The translations under genes were made by a program, and so were the position numbers. A stretch of DNA of 64,000 nucleotides from an uncultured Clostridia bacterium. Lineage in GTDB: Bacteria; Bacillota; Clostridia; Saccharofermentanales; Saccharofermentanaceae. The stretch covers positions 1 to 64,000 of the forward strand of contig CAMYXL010000006.1 in the NCBI GenBank assembly GCA_947303255.1. The letters run 5' to 3'. Below the pieces are notes generated by a model. That model made no database searches. It was given only the letters and a program-made list of their open reading frames with translations, and was not told where the DNA came from. Shown piece by piece: positions 26,322 through 35,100 of the stretch (the stretch's first letter is position 1; the number at the start of each line of letters is the position of its first letter).

Positions 26322-26888
26322 ATGATCGAGATCACAAAAGCAGATTATGATTCAATTGAGACAAAGATGGATAAGACAATGTCTAATCTTGCAGAGAACT
26401 TCAATGCTATTCGTGCAGGAAGAGCTAATCCACACGTACTCGACAAGATCACTGTAGATTATTACGGAGCACCGTCTCCTTTGAACGCAGTAGCAAATAT
26501 CCAGGTTCCTGAAGCAAGAATGATCACTCTTGCGCCTTGGGATCCTTCAATGCTTAAAGAGATCGAGAGAGCTATTCAGTCATCTGATCTCGGTATCAAT
26601 CCTACAAATGACGGTAAGATCATAAGACTTATCTTCCCAATCCTTACAGAGGAGAGACGTAAGGAACTTGTTAAGGTAGTTAAGACTTACGGTGAGGAAG
26701 CAAAGGTTGCTATCCGTAACGTAAGAAGAGATGCTATCGACAAGATGCGTGCAGTCAACAAGAAGAAAGAACTTACAGATGATGATCTTAAGGATTACGA
26801 AGAGAAAGTTCAGAAAATCACAGATAAGTATGTCAAAGATGTTGAGAAGGCATGCGAAGTCAAAGAGAAAGAGCTCATGGAGATCTGA
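26322..26888 (+). CDS. frr: Ribosome recycling factor
   Basis: Splits post-termination ribosomes together with EF-G. It has 188 residues with the family motifs TMSNLAENFNAIRAGRANPHVLDKI, VDYYGAPSPLNAVANI, WDPSMLKEIERAI and the C-terminal three-helix bundle rich in Lys/Glu. The start follows GGAGGTATTTACT. A terminator-like stem lies between it and uppS. Confidence 0.98.
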   Translation: MIEITKADYDSIETKMDKTMSNLAENFNAIRAGRANPHVLDKITVDYYGAPSPLNAVANIQVPEARMITLAPWDPSMLKEIERAIQSSDLGINPTNDGKIIRLIFPILTEERRKELVKVVKTYGEEAKVAIRNVRRDAIDKMRAVNKKKELTDDDLKDYEEKVQKITDKYVKDVEKACEVKEKELMEI

Positions 26889-26905
26889 TCTTATCACGAT
26901 TATTC

Positions 26906-26935
26906 AGGGCGGAACGACCTTCCGCCCTTTATTTT
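26906..26935 (+). terminator. Hairpin between frr and uppS
   Basis: AGGGCGG-aacgacctt-CCGCCCT followed by TTATTTT. It is probably a partial terminator that lowers, without stopping, transcription into uppS. Confidence 0.75.
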
Positions 26936-26955
26936 GATGAAGGGGAAAAAGTTTA

Positions 26956-27723
26956 ATGGCAATTTTGGGCTTCGGTAAGAAGAATACAATTAACGAAGAC
27001 GAACAACTCAAGATACCTGTATCTCTCGGCGTCATCATGGACGGTAACGGCAGATGGGCCAAGAAGAGAATGCTTCCTAGAAGTGCAGGTCACAGAGCAG
27101 GTGCAGAGAATCTTAAAGAGCTTTGCAGGAACTGTGGTAACTATGGAGTTAAGTATCTTACAGTCTATGCTTTTTCCACTGAGAATTGGTCGAGACCGAC
27201 CGATGAAGTTAATACTCTTATGGATCTTTTTGTTGAGTTCTGGGAAAAGTACGATCCGGAACTTGAGCAGGAGGGTATAAGAGTCAGATTTACAGGTGAT
27301 ATCGATGCTCTTCCTGACAGGATCAAAGAAGTCTGCAAAAAAGGCGAGGAAAGATCCAAGCACAGACAGAAGATGCAGCTTATCGTTGCATTCAATTACG
27401 GCGGCAGAAGAGAGATAGTCCACAGTTGTCAGAACATTGCCAGACTTGTTAAGGAAGGCAAGCTTAACGTTGAAGATATTTCAGAAGAGACCATTTCCGA
27501 TAATCTTTATCTTCCTGATGTTCCGGATCCTGATCTTATCATCAGACCGAGCGGTGAGCAGAGATTGTCGAATTTCCTTTTGTGGGAATCTGCATATTCC
27601 GAGCTTTGGGTATCAGATTGTCTGTGGCCTGATTTCGGATTTGATGAGCTGACTGAGGCATTCAGAGCTTATACAAACCGTGACAGGAGATTTGGCGGTC
27701 TTTCTAAGGAGGACAATAAATGA
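26956..27723 (+). CDS. uppS: Undecaprenyl diphosphate synthase (isoprenyl transferase)
   Basis: Builds the C55 lipid carrier for peptidoglycan and other wall polymers by cis-condensation of isopentenyl diphosphate. It has 255 residues with the catalytic GVIMDGNGRWAKKR, GHRAGAENLKE, YAFSTENWSRP and the C-terminal IRPSGEQRLSNFLLWESAYSE. A short leader of about 25 residues precedes the core. It uses precursors from the MEP genes dxr, ispG and ispH in this same window. The stop overlaps the cdsA start (ATGA). Confidence 0.97.
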   Translation: MAILGFGKKNTINEDEQLKIPVSLGVIMDGNGRWAKKRMLPRSAGHRAGAENLKELCRNCGNYGVKYLTVYAFSTENWSRPTDEVNTLMDLFVEFWEKYDPELEQEGIRVRFTGDIDALPDRIKEVCKKGEERSKHRQKMQLIVAFNYGGRREIVHSCQNIARLVKEGKLNVEDISEETISDNLYLPDVPDPDLIIRPSGEQRLSNFLLWESAYSELWVSDCLWPDFGFDELTEAFRAYTNRDRRFGGLSKEDNK

Positions 27724-28577
27724 AGCAACGAGTAATCACGGGTTTGATCTTTTTGATCGTAATGCTCGCTTTTGTAGTGGGCTTCTATTTTGTTCCGTTT
27801 GTAGCTGTCATTCTTGCATTGATAGTCGGTACCGTATCGACGATCGAGATCATAAAGGCACTTAAGAGCGGTGGCTACAAACCATCTAATGTCCTTATGA
27901 TAATCGGAGAAGTCATGGGTCTTGCCGTTCTTCTTTGCGGCTGGTTCTTTAATTTGGGTATCTTTGTTACTTCTACGCTGTTTTTCTTGATAATGCTCAT
28001 GTATTGTCTTGGAATGGCTATATTCCCTCAGATCGCAAAACCTGAAGCTTTACTTAAGGATTCGGTCACATCCATTGCTGCGATGCTTTATATCGCTTTC
28101 CCGATGTACTGTCTTTGTGCAATGGCTTTGTTCTTTGAGCATGGATGGCTTTACCTTATAGTAGGTCTTTTTGCTTCATGGGTATCTGATACATGTGCCT
28201 ACTTTACAGGTGTTCTTTTTGGAAAACACAAGATCGTTCCGCATATCAGTCCTAAGAAGACTTGGGAAGGATGTATTGGAGGAGCTTTCTTCTGTGGTGT
28301 TTTCCTGGCTCTTTATTTTGGTTTCATAGTTTATATGATCGACGATATTAAACTGGACAGAATACCATTCATGATCATTATGTTCCTTTTTGGACTCGTT
28401 ATTTCTGCTATGTCTCAGATAGGAGACTGGCTTGCTTCTGCTATTAAGCGTTCAGTCGGTATCAAGGACTACGGTAAATTCATGCCTGGTCACGGCGGTA
28501 TGCTCGACAGATTTGACAGTGTGTTCTTCACACTTCCTATCGCACTTGGTATCGCGATCTTAAGTCTATATATTTGA
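27720..28577 (+). CDS. cdsA: Phosphatidate cytidylyltransferase
   Basis: Membrane enzyme making CDP-diacylglycerol, the branch point of phospholipid synthesis. It has 285 residues and about eight hydrophobic segments; the family signature is at the C-terminus (IGDWLASAIKRSVGIKDYG, FMPGHGGMLDRFDS), preceded by SPKKTWEGCIGG. It overlaps uppS by four bases and is followed by dxr after 10 bases. Confidence 0.96.
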   Translation: MKQRVITGLIFLIVMLAFVVGFYFVPFVAVILALIVGTVSTIEIIKALKSGGYKPSNVLMIIGEVMGLAVLLCGWFFNLGIFVTSTLFFLIMLMYCLGMAIFPQIAKPEALLKDSVTSIAAMLYIAFPMYCLCAMALFFEHGWLYLIVGLFASWVSDTCAYFTGVLFGKHKIVPHISPKKTWEGCIGGAFFCGVFLALYFGFIVYMIDDIKLDRIPFMIIMFLFGLVISAMSQIGDWLASAIKRSVGIKDYGKFMPGHGGMLDRFDSVFFTLPIALGIAILSLYI

Positions 28578-28587
28578 TGGTGATTTG

Positions 28588-29775
28588 ATGAAAAAGATAT
28601 CTATTTTGGGTTCTACAGGTTCTATCGGAACACAGACTTTGGAAGTCGTCAGAAACAGCGACGGCGAATTTGAAGTCGCAGGTTTGTGTTGCGGTAAAAA
28701 CATCGAACTCCTTTTCGAGCAGGTCAAGGAATTCAGACCAAGAGTAATCGGAATATCCGACGAAGAAAAGGCCAATGAATTTATTGACAGACTTAAGACT
28801 GAACTTCCGGACCTCGATGCGGAAGTTTATGTCGGAGAATCCGCTCCGACCGCAGTAGCTACCATCGATGACGTCCGGATCGTTGTCGGTGCAATGGTTG
28901 GTGTAAGCGGATTAAGACCTGTTATCGATGCCATTAACTGTGGTAAGGATATAGCGCTCGCGAACAAAGAGACTTTGGTCGCAGGCGGCGATATCGTAAT
29001 GCCTTTGGCTAAGGAGAAGGGCATCAAATTGTTGCCCGTAGACAGCGAACATTCGGCTATCTGGCAGTGCCTTTGGGGACAACCGGAGGGTAGTCTTGAC
29101 AGGATCCTCATTACTGCATCCGGCGGACCTTTCAGAGGTTACACAAAGGATATGCTCAAGGATGTTACGCTCGAGAAAGCCCTCGCTCATCCAACATGGA
29201 AGATGGGAGGCAAAGTAACTATCGATTCTTCGACTATGATGAACAAAGGTCTTGAGATCATTGAGGCAAGTCATTTGTTCTCTATCGGAGTAGATAACAT
29301 CGATGTTGTTGTTCATCCGCAAAGCATCATTCATTCAATGATCAGGCTCAAAGACGGTTCGGTATTGGCTCAGATGGGCAAACCGAATATGATGATGCCT
29401 ATTGAGGTTGCACTTTATTATCCGAGGAGAGGTCCCGGATTTATGGAGAAGTTCGATCCGTTTGCGCAAGGAGCGAATACACTCAATTTTGAAAAGTGCG
29501 ACACCAAAGTCTTCGGACTTTTGGGACTCGCTTATTATGCGGGAAGAAAGAAGGGACTTTTGCCTTCTGTCATGAATGGTGCAAATGAAGTTGCCGTTAA
29601 TGCATTTTTGAACGGCAAGATCGGATACCTTGATATCGAGAGGATCGTATCAGGTGTCATGAATGAATATGAGAAAACTAATTCCGCATCTAAGGCAGGA
29701 TCATTGGAAGATATCCTGAATGCGGATAAAGAAGCAAGAATACTTGCTTCCAGATTAATGGAAACAGAGGATTAA
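28588..29775 (+). CDS. dxr: 1-deoxy-D-xylulose-5-phosphate reductoisomerase
   Basis: Second step of the MEP isoprenoid pathway: DXP to MEP with NADPH. It has 395 residues with the NADPH loop GSTGSIGTQTLE, LANKETLVAGG, the metal-binding PVDSEHSAIWQ, and ASGGPFRG followed by HPTWKMGGKVTIDSSTMMNKG. The track starts at a TTG (28585); the ATG at 28588 is preferred. It is followed by rseP one base after its stop. Confidence 0.97.
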   Translation: MKKISILGSTGSIGTQTLEVVRNSDGEFEVAGLCCGKNIELLFEQVKEFRPRVIGISDEEKANEFIDRLKTELPDLDAEVYVGESAPTAVATIDDVRIVVGAMVGVSGLRPVIDAINCGKDIALANKETLVAGGDIVMPLAKEKGIKLLPVDSEHSAIWQCLWGQPEGSLDRILITASGGPFRGYTKDMLKDVTLEKALAHPTWKMGGKVTIDSSTMMNKGLEIIEASHLFSIGVDNIDVVVHPQSIIHSMIRLKDGSVLAQMGKPNMMMPIEVALYYPRRGPGFMEKFDPFAQGANTLNFEKCDTKVFGLLGLAYYAGRKKGLLPSVMNGANEVAVNAFLNGKIGYLDIERIVSGVMNEYEKTNSASKAGSLEDILNADKEARILASRLMETED

Positions 29776-29776
29776 A

Positions 29777-31108
29777 ATGTCAGTCGTTATCAGCATAATT
29801 ACTGTATTACTTGTGCTTGGAATCTTGTCTGCAGCTCATGAGTTGGGACATTTTTTTGTTGCCAGATTAATGAAGGTTAAGGCCTATGAAGTGTCTATCT
29901 TTGTAGGACCTGCGCTCTTTAAATGGAGAAAAAAAGATGTGGACTATTCCATAAGATGCATTCCTATCGGAGCATATGTAAGGTTTAGCGAAGTAGATAA
30001 CGAGGGCAAGCCTATCGAGAGTGATGATCCGACATTGCTTTTGAATCAGCCACGTTGGAAAAGACTTATCATTGCTCTTGCAGGACCTTTTGTAAACCTT
30101 ATTTTGGGTATCCTCATCTTTATCGTGTTCTTCTGTGCTACCGGATACACATCTTTGGATCTTGATTCTACAGAACCGGGAACACAGCTTTATGAGCAGC
30201 ACTACGAAGTAGGCGATACTATCGTTGCTCTTAACGGAAAAAGAGTATATACCTATGATGAGCTTTACATTGCTTTCAACTTCATCAATGATGTTGATCC
30301 TGTAGAACTTACTATTAAGTCCAAAGAAACAGGTGAGAAGTACAACATTACTTTGACTCCTGAGATCAAGAGACAGACTATGCTCGGTATTAACAGATTG
30401 AAAGATCTGGATGCTGAAACCGGAGGATGGGTTATAGCTGCCAATTGGAACGAAGAATCTGATCTTCTTAAGGAAGGCGATATTCTCGTTACTATCGACG
30501 GCAAACCGATGGATGAGAATATATCCGAGTACGTATCTTCCAAATCTGAAGATGACACTGTTGTTATCGAGTATATAAGAAACGGCCAGAAGCAGACAGG
30601 TGAAGTTCCTTTATTTGCGTACGATCATACCAATTACAGAGGTATTATCTTGCAGGAACATAGTGTCAGAAGTGTTGGTGAGTTCTTCGGTGCAGTTGGA
30701 AATGCAGTTAAGATGCCTGTTTCCATCTTAAGATTGACAGGACTTGTTATCTCTAACGCCATTGGCGGTAAAGTTGAGATATACAATGTTATATCAGGAC
30801 CTGTAGGTGTTGTTAATGTAGTAGACACCGTGGTCGCAAATGAGAACGTTAATACCGGTATAAAGGTAAGCACTCTCGTAATGCTTGCAGGAATGATCTC
30901 CGTTGCACTTACGATCTCCAACATGCTTCCTTTGCCTGGTCTTGACGGTGCTCAGGTCATTATACTTGTTGTAGAAATGGTCATTGGCAGAAAACTGCCG
31001 AAGAAAGCCGAGAATGCAATCACGGTTATCGGTTTCTTTGTCCTTCTGGGACTGGTTTTGTTGGCGTTTGCATCAGATATAGCAAAGATCGTATTTGAGG
31101 GTTGGTAA
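29777..31108 (+). CDS. rseP: RIP metalloprotease RseP
   Basis: Membrane site-2 protease of 443 residues that cuts anti-sigma factors and signal-peptide remnants within the membrane. The zinc motif HELGH is at residues 21-25; one PDZ-type region lies about 190-285 (EEGDILVTIDGKPM); the second catalytic motif NMLPLPGLDG is near 382, and the last helices follow. It sits in the conserved order uppS-cdsA-dxr-rseP-ispG-polC. It could act on the membrane-tethered sigma factor at 18774, but this is only inference. Confidence 0.95.
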   Translation: MSVVISIITVLLVLGILSAAHELGHFFVARLMKVKAYEVSIFVGPALFKWRKKDVDYSIRCIPIGAYVRFSEVDNEGKPIESDDPTLLLNQPRWKRLIIALAGPFVNLILGILIFIVFFCATGYTSLDLDSTEPGTQLYEQHYEVGDTIVALNGKRVYTYDELYIAFNFINDVDPVELTIKSKETGEKYNITLTPEIKRQTMLGINRLKDLDAETGGWVIAANWNEESDLLKEGDILVTIDGKPMDENISEYVSSKSEDDTVVIEYIRNGQKQTGEVPLFAYDHTNYRGIILQEHSVRSVGEFFGAVGNAVKMPVSILRLTGLVISNAIGGKVEIYNVISGPVGVVNVVDTVVANENVNTGIKVSTLVMLAGMISVALTISNMLPLPGLDGAQVIILVVEMVIGRKLPKKAENAITVIGFFVLLGLVLLAFASDIAKIVFEGW

Positions 31109-31109
31109 C

Positions 31110-32192
31110 ATGGATAACTTTTACGGTAGAAAAGGTACAAGAGTAATCAATGTCGGAGGTCTTAAGATCGGCGGTGATAATCCGATCGCGGTTCAGTCCA
31201 TGAACAACACCAAGACTTCGGATGTGGAAGCAACCCTTAAGCAGATCAATGATCTTTACGAGGCAGGCTGTGATCTTACCAGAGTTGCAATACCTGATAT
31301 GGCTGCAGCAGAAGCTCTTAAGGAGATAACAAAAAGATCTCCGATACCTGTTGTCGCAGATATTCATTTCGACTACAGGCTGGCTCTTGAAGCAGTTAAG
31401 AACGGAGCAGCTAAGATAAGGATCAATCCGGGTAACATCGGAGGCAGTGAGAATGTATTCAAAGTTGCATCAGCTTGTAAGGAGAGAAATATTCCGATAA
31501 GAGTCGGTGTTAACTCAGGTTCAATAGAAAAACGTCTGTTGGAAAAGTACGGAAAGGTATGCCCTAAAGCCATGACAGAGAGTGCTTTGGGTGCAGTTAA
31601 GCTTCTTGAGGATGTTGATTTTGATGACATCATCATCAGCATTAAATCCTCCAGTCCGAGACTTACTATTGAGACATATAAGATGCTTTCGGGCATGACT
31701 GATTATCCTTTGCACGTTGGTGTAACGGAAGCAGGAACAGTTCGTGAGGGCATCATCAAATCAGCTGTCGGAATCGGTTCTTTGTTGTCATCCGGAATAG
31801 GTGATACCATCAGAGTTTCACTTACAGGTGATCCTGTAGATGAGGTTCTTGCTGGTATCGGTATCCTTAAGGCTCTTGATCTTCGAAAAGGAGGAATTAC
31901 TTTTGTTTCCTGTCCTACATGCGGAAGAACCAGAGTTCCTTTGATAGAACTTGCTTCAGAGATCGAGAAGCGTATCTGTAAGCTTCCTTATGACCTTAAG
32001 GTAGCTGTTATGGGTTGCGTCGTTAACGGCCCTGGAGAGGCAAAAGATGCTGACATTGGATTGGCCGGAGGGATAGATGAATTCATTCTTTTCGAAAAGG
32101 GTGAGACCATTAGGCGCATTAAGGCTGAAAATGCGGTGGATGAGTTTGTTGAAGAAGTGATTAAATTGGGAGAAAAGAATAATGTCAGGTAA
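31110..32192 (+). CDS. ispG: 4-hydroxy-3-methylbut-2-enyl diphosphate synthase (flavodoxin)
   Basis: Penultimate step of the MEP pathway, making HMBPP for IspH. It has 360 residues; the start is at 31110 after GAGGGTTGGTAAC (the track adds five residues). Motifs include the N-terminal TIM-barrel IAVQSMNNTKTSDVEATL, RINPGNIGG, and the C-terminal 4Fe-4S site SCPTCGRTR ... VMGCVVNGPGEAKDADIG. The stop overlaps polC by 11 bases. Confidence 0.97.
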   Translation: MDNFYGRKGTRVINVGGLKIGGDNPIAVQSMNNTKTSDVEATLKQINDLYEAGCDLTRVAIPDMAAAEALKEITKRSPIPVVADIHFDYRLALEAVKNGAAKIRINPGNIGGSENVFKVASACKERNIPIRVGVNSGSIEKRLLEKYGKVCPKAMTESALGAVKLLEDVDFDDIIISIKSSSPRLTIETYKMLSGMTDYPLHVGVTEAGTVREGIIKSAVGIGSLLSSGIGDTIRVSLTGDPVDEVLAGIGILKALDLRKGGITFVSCPTCGRTRVPLIELASEIEKRICKLPYDLKVAVMGCVVNGPGEAKDADIGLAGGIDEFILFEKGETIRRIKAENAVDEFVEEVIKLGEKNNVR

Positions 32193-35100
32193 ATTGACGG
32201 ATCTGTTCGACTTCCTTGAGCCTGAGGAAAAAGAACAGTTATGTTTTTTGAATATTGAAAAAATAAACCTTAACAAAAAAACTTCACGACTTGATATCTA
32301 TTTGTCCGGTGGTGAATTTTTATCTGAGGAAAATTTGCTCGCTTTGGCCGAATACAAGGCTAAGGCTGAGTTTGACTGTGACGTAAAGTTCATTTTCCAG
32401 GGCTTTACGGACATGGGTTATGCGATGAAGTGTCTTTCGGATCTTATCGTAAGCGAGCTGTCTCTCGAAAACTATGAGTATTGTCAGATCTCCAGATCAT
32501 CGAGATTTTCCATAACGGATAACAAGCTCTTGATCGAATCTGATTCGATGAACAGAGAACTTTCAGATATGCTTCTTAATTCATACGGAAGAACATTTAT
32601 GGATATCTTCGAGTCTCATACTGGAATGAGACCTGAGGCGTTTTCCTATGAGTTTGTAGATGAGATCGAGACGGCATATTTTACATCAGACATCCCGTCA
32701 GATGACTTTGAGACTTACGATACTCCTCAGGAAGTTCCTGAAGAATATTGGGAGCCTGAAGAGAAGAAGAAAAAGACTGAAGATAAAGAGGAAAAAGTAT
32801 CTTCAACTGATAAGAATTCATGGGAATATAAGGCTAAAGTGCAGAAGAAGCTCATGAAGGAGAACGAAGGCGATAAGAAGAACTTCCGTAAGGCAAATGC
32901 TGAGTCTTTGTTCGGTCGTGTAAAGAAGGATGTTCCGTTCTATGCCATCAAGGATATTGATGTAAGTGAACGTGAAGTCAACTTCGAAGGAAGGATCAAG
33001 CTTGATGAGGACGGATTAAGACTTGCCAAGAGCGGTAAGTGTGTAATCGCGAACTTCAAGGTTTTCGATGAGACGGGCGGAGTAAGCTGCGTTATGTTCG
33101 TTAAGCCTGAAGAAGCTGATGCTTTTGAAAAGAAGTTTGAAAAGGGCGGATACGCAGGATTCCAGGGAGAACCTACCGATAACAGAGGTGAGTTCGGTAT
33201 CAAGGTGTCGGGTATTTTCGAGAGAGAAAAGCCGAAGCCTCGTATGGAGAACTGCGAATACAAGCGAGTTGAGCTTCATGCCCATACAAAGATGAGTGCA
33301 CAGGATGCAACTATCGTTCCTGCTGATCTTATGAAGACGGCTGCAAGGTTCGGTCATAAGGCTTGTGCTGTAACAGACCACGGTGTTGTTCAGGCATTCC
33401 CTGAAGTGTTTAATACTGCAAAGAAATTGACGGTAGGAGATTCCGACGAGAAGTTCAAGCCTATCCTTGGTGATGAGGGTTACGTAGTAGATGACGGACC
33501 TACGATCTGCTACAACCTTCCTTTTGAAAAGCCGGAAAGATCAGCTATCGGTTATATCGTTTCCGTTGCCGTAAAGACAACCGGAGATGATTGTTGTACC
33601 GATACGATGCAGGAAATATGTCTTCGTAAGTATCATCTTAAGGGATATGTTTCTCCAAGGCCTTATAGAGAGGGAGAAGATCCTGAGGCTGCTCGTGAAT
33701 TCTCTGAAAGAGATATCGACAGATCTCTTTGGACAGAAGGAGAATACGAGGACTTTTCCATTGAACCTGCTAAGGCAAGAGGTTATGTAAAAGAGGACTA
33801 TGACGAGAAGTTCTGGTCTAGTATCAAAAACAGCGATGAAATTGATTCAATGACACTCGGAAATACGGGAACAGATGATCCTGTTATTCCTGAGGGCATT
33901 GAGTATGAATTCGTTTCTGAGTACAGAACTCTCTTTACGGGTGATGTATGGCAGGTACCGGGAAATGAGCCTGTTGATTCATACTTTAAAGCAGGTGAGA
34001 TCGTTGAGTTTATTGGAGACGGTTACCTTTGCGGTAATGACGTCTTCAAGGCTATGGGATTTTTGCGTAAGGCAGGATATGCGATCAATATCGAGGATCA
34101 CCTGTACTACAGACATAAATTCCTTCAGCCAGTTGTAAGTGTTTATGATATAAGACTGCTTAGCGGCAAGGAATTATATAAGCAATATCCTGATCTTGAA
34201 ACTGAGTGTGCAGAAGTAGCTCAGGAGATCATCGACTATCTTAAGGAGACAGGAACAGTTGATCCTTATGAGATCAATGATAAGGTAGGCCATTATCCGT
34301 TAAGTCAGATAAAGAGCAAAGAGAACAGAGCGTTCCATATTATCTATCTCACCAGAAATAATATGGGTCTTTATAATCTGTATAGACTTGTATCTGAATC
34401 CAATGTTCACTATTTTTATCGTCGTCCGAGAACACCGAGAAGTCTTGTTAAGTATTTCTCATCGGGTCTTATCATTGGAGGCGCATGCGAGCAAGGTGAG
34501 ATATATAGAGCTATCCTTAACAAGTACAGAGAACTTAATAAGGATTACCAGGGTACTCTGGAATTCCTTAAGAATGATCCTAAGTTTGGTGAAATGATCA
34601 AGCTTTATGATTATTTCGAAATACAGCCTTTGACTAACAATATGTTCTTAACAAGAGAAGAAGTTGAGCCAAGGTTAAATAAGGATGATGTCCTTAATAT
34701 CAACAAGCTTATCGTAGCGCTTGCAGATGCATACGGATACCCTTGTTGTGCGACTTGTGATGCCCACTTCCTCAATAAAGAAGACGGAAAATACCGTATG
34801 TATCTTCTTATGTCCATGGGATTTGCAGATGCAACACAGCAGGCAGATCTCTACTTCAGGACAACGGAAGAGATGCTCGAGGAATTCTCATATCTCGGAG
34901 AAGAAAAAGCAATTGAAGTTGTTTGCACAAACACATGTAAATTTGCTGATATGTGCGAGGACGGAATCAAGCCGTTCCCGGATGGTTCTTATCCGCCTAT
35001 CATTGCAACTGCTGCATCTGATGTTCAGGATCTTACTTGGACAAAAGCTAACAGGATGTACCGACATAACGGTGTACTTAATGAGTTCGTTAAAGAAAGA

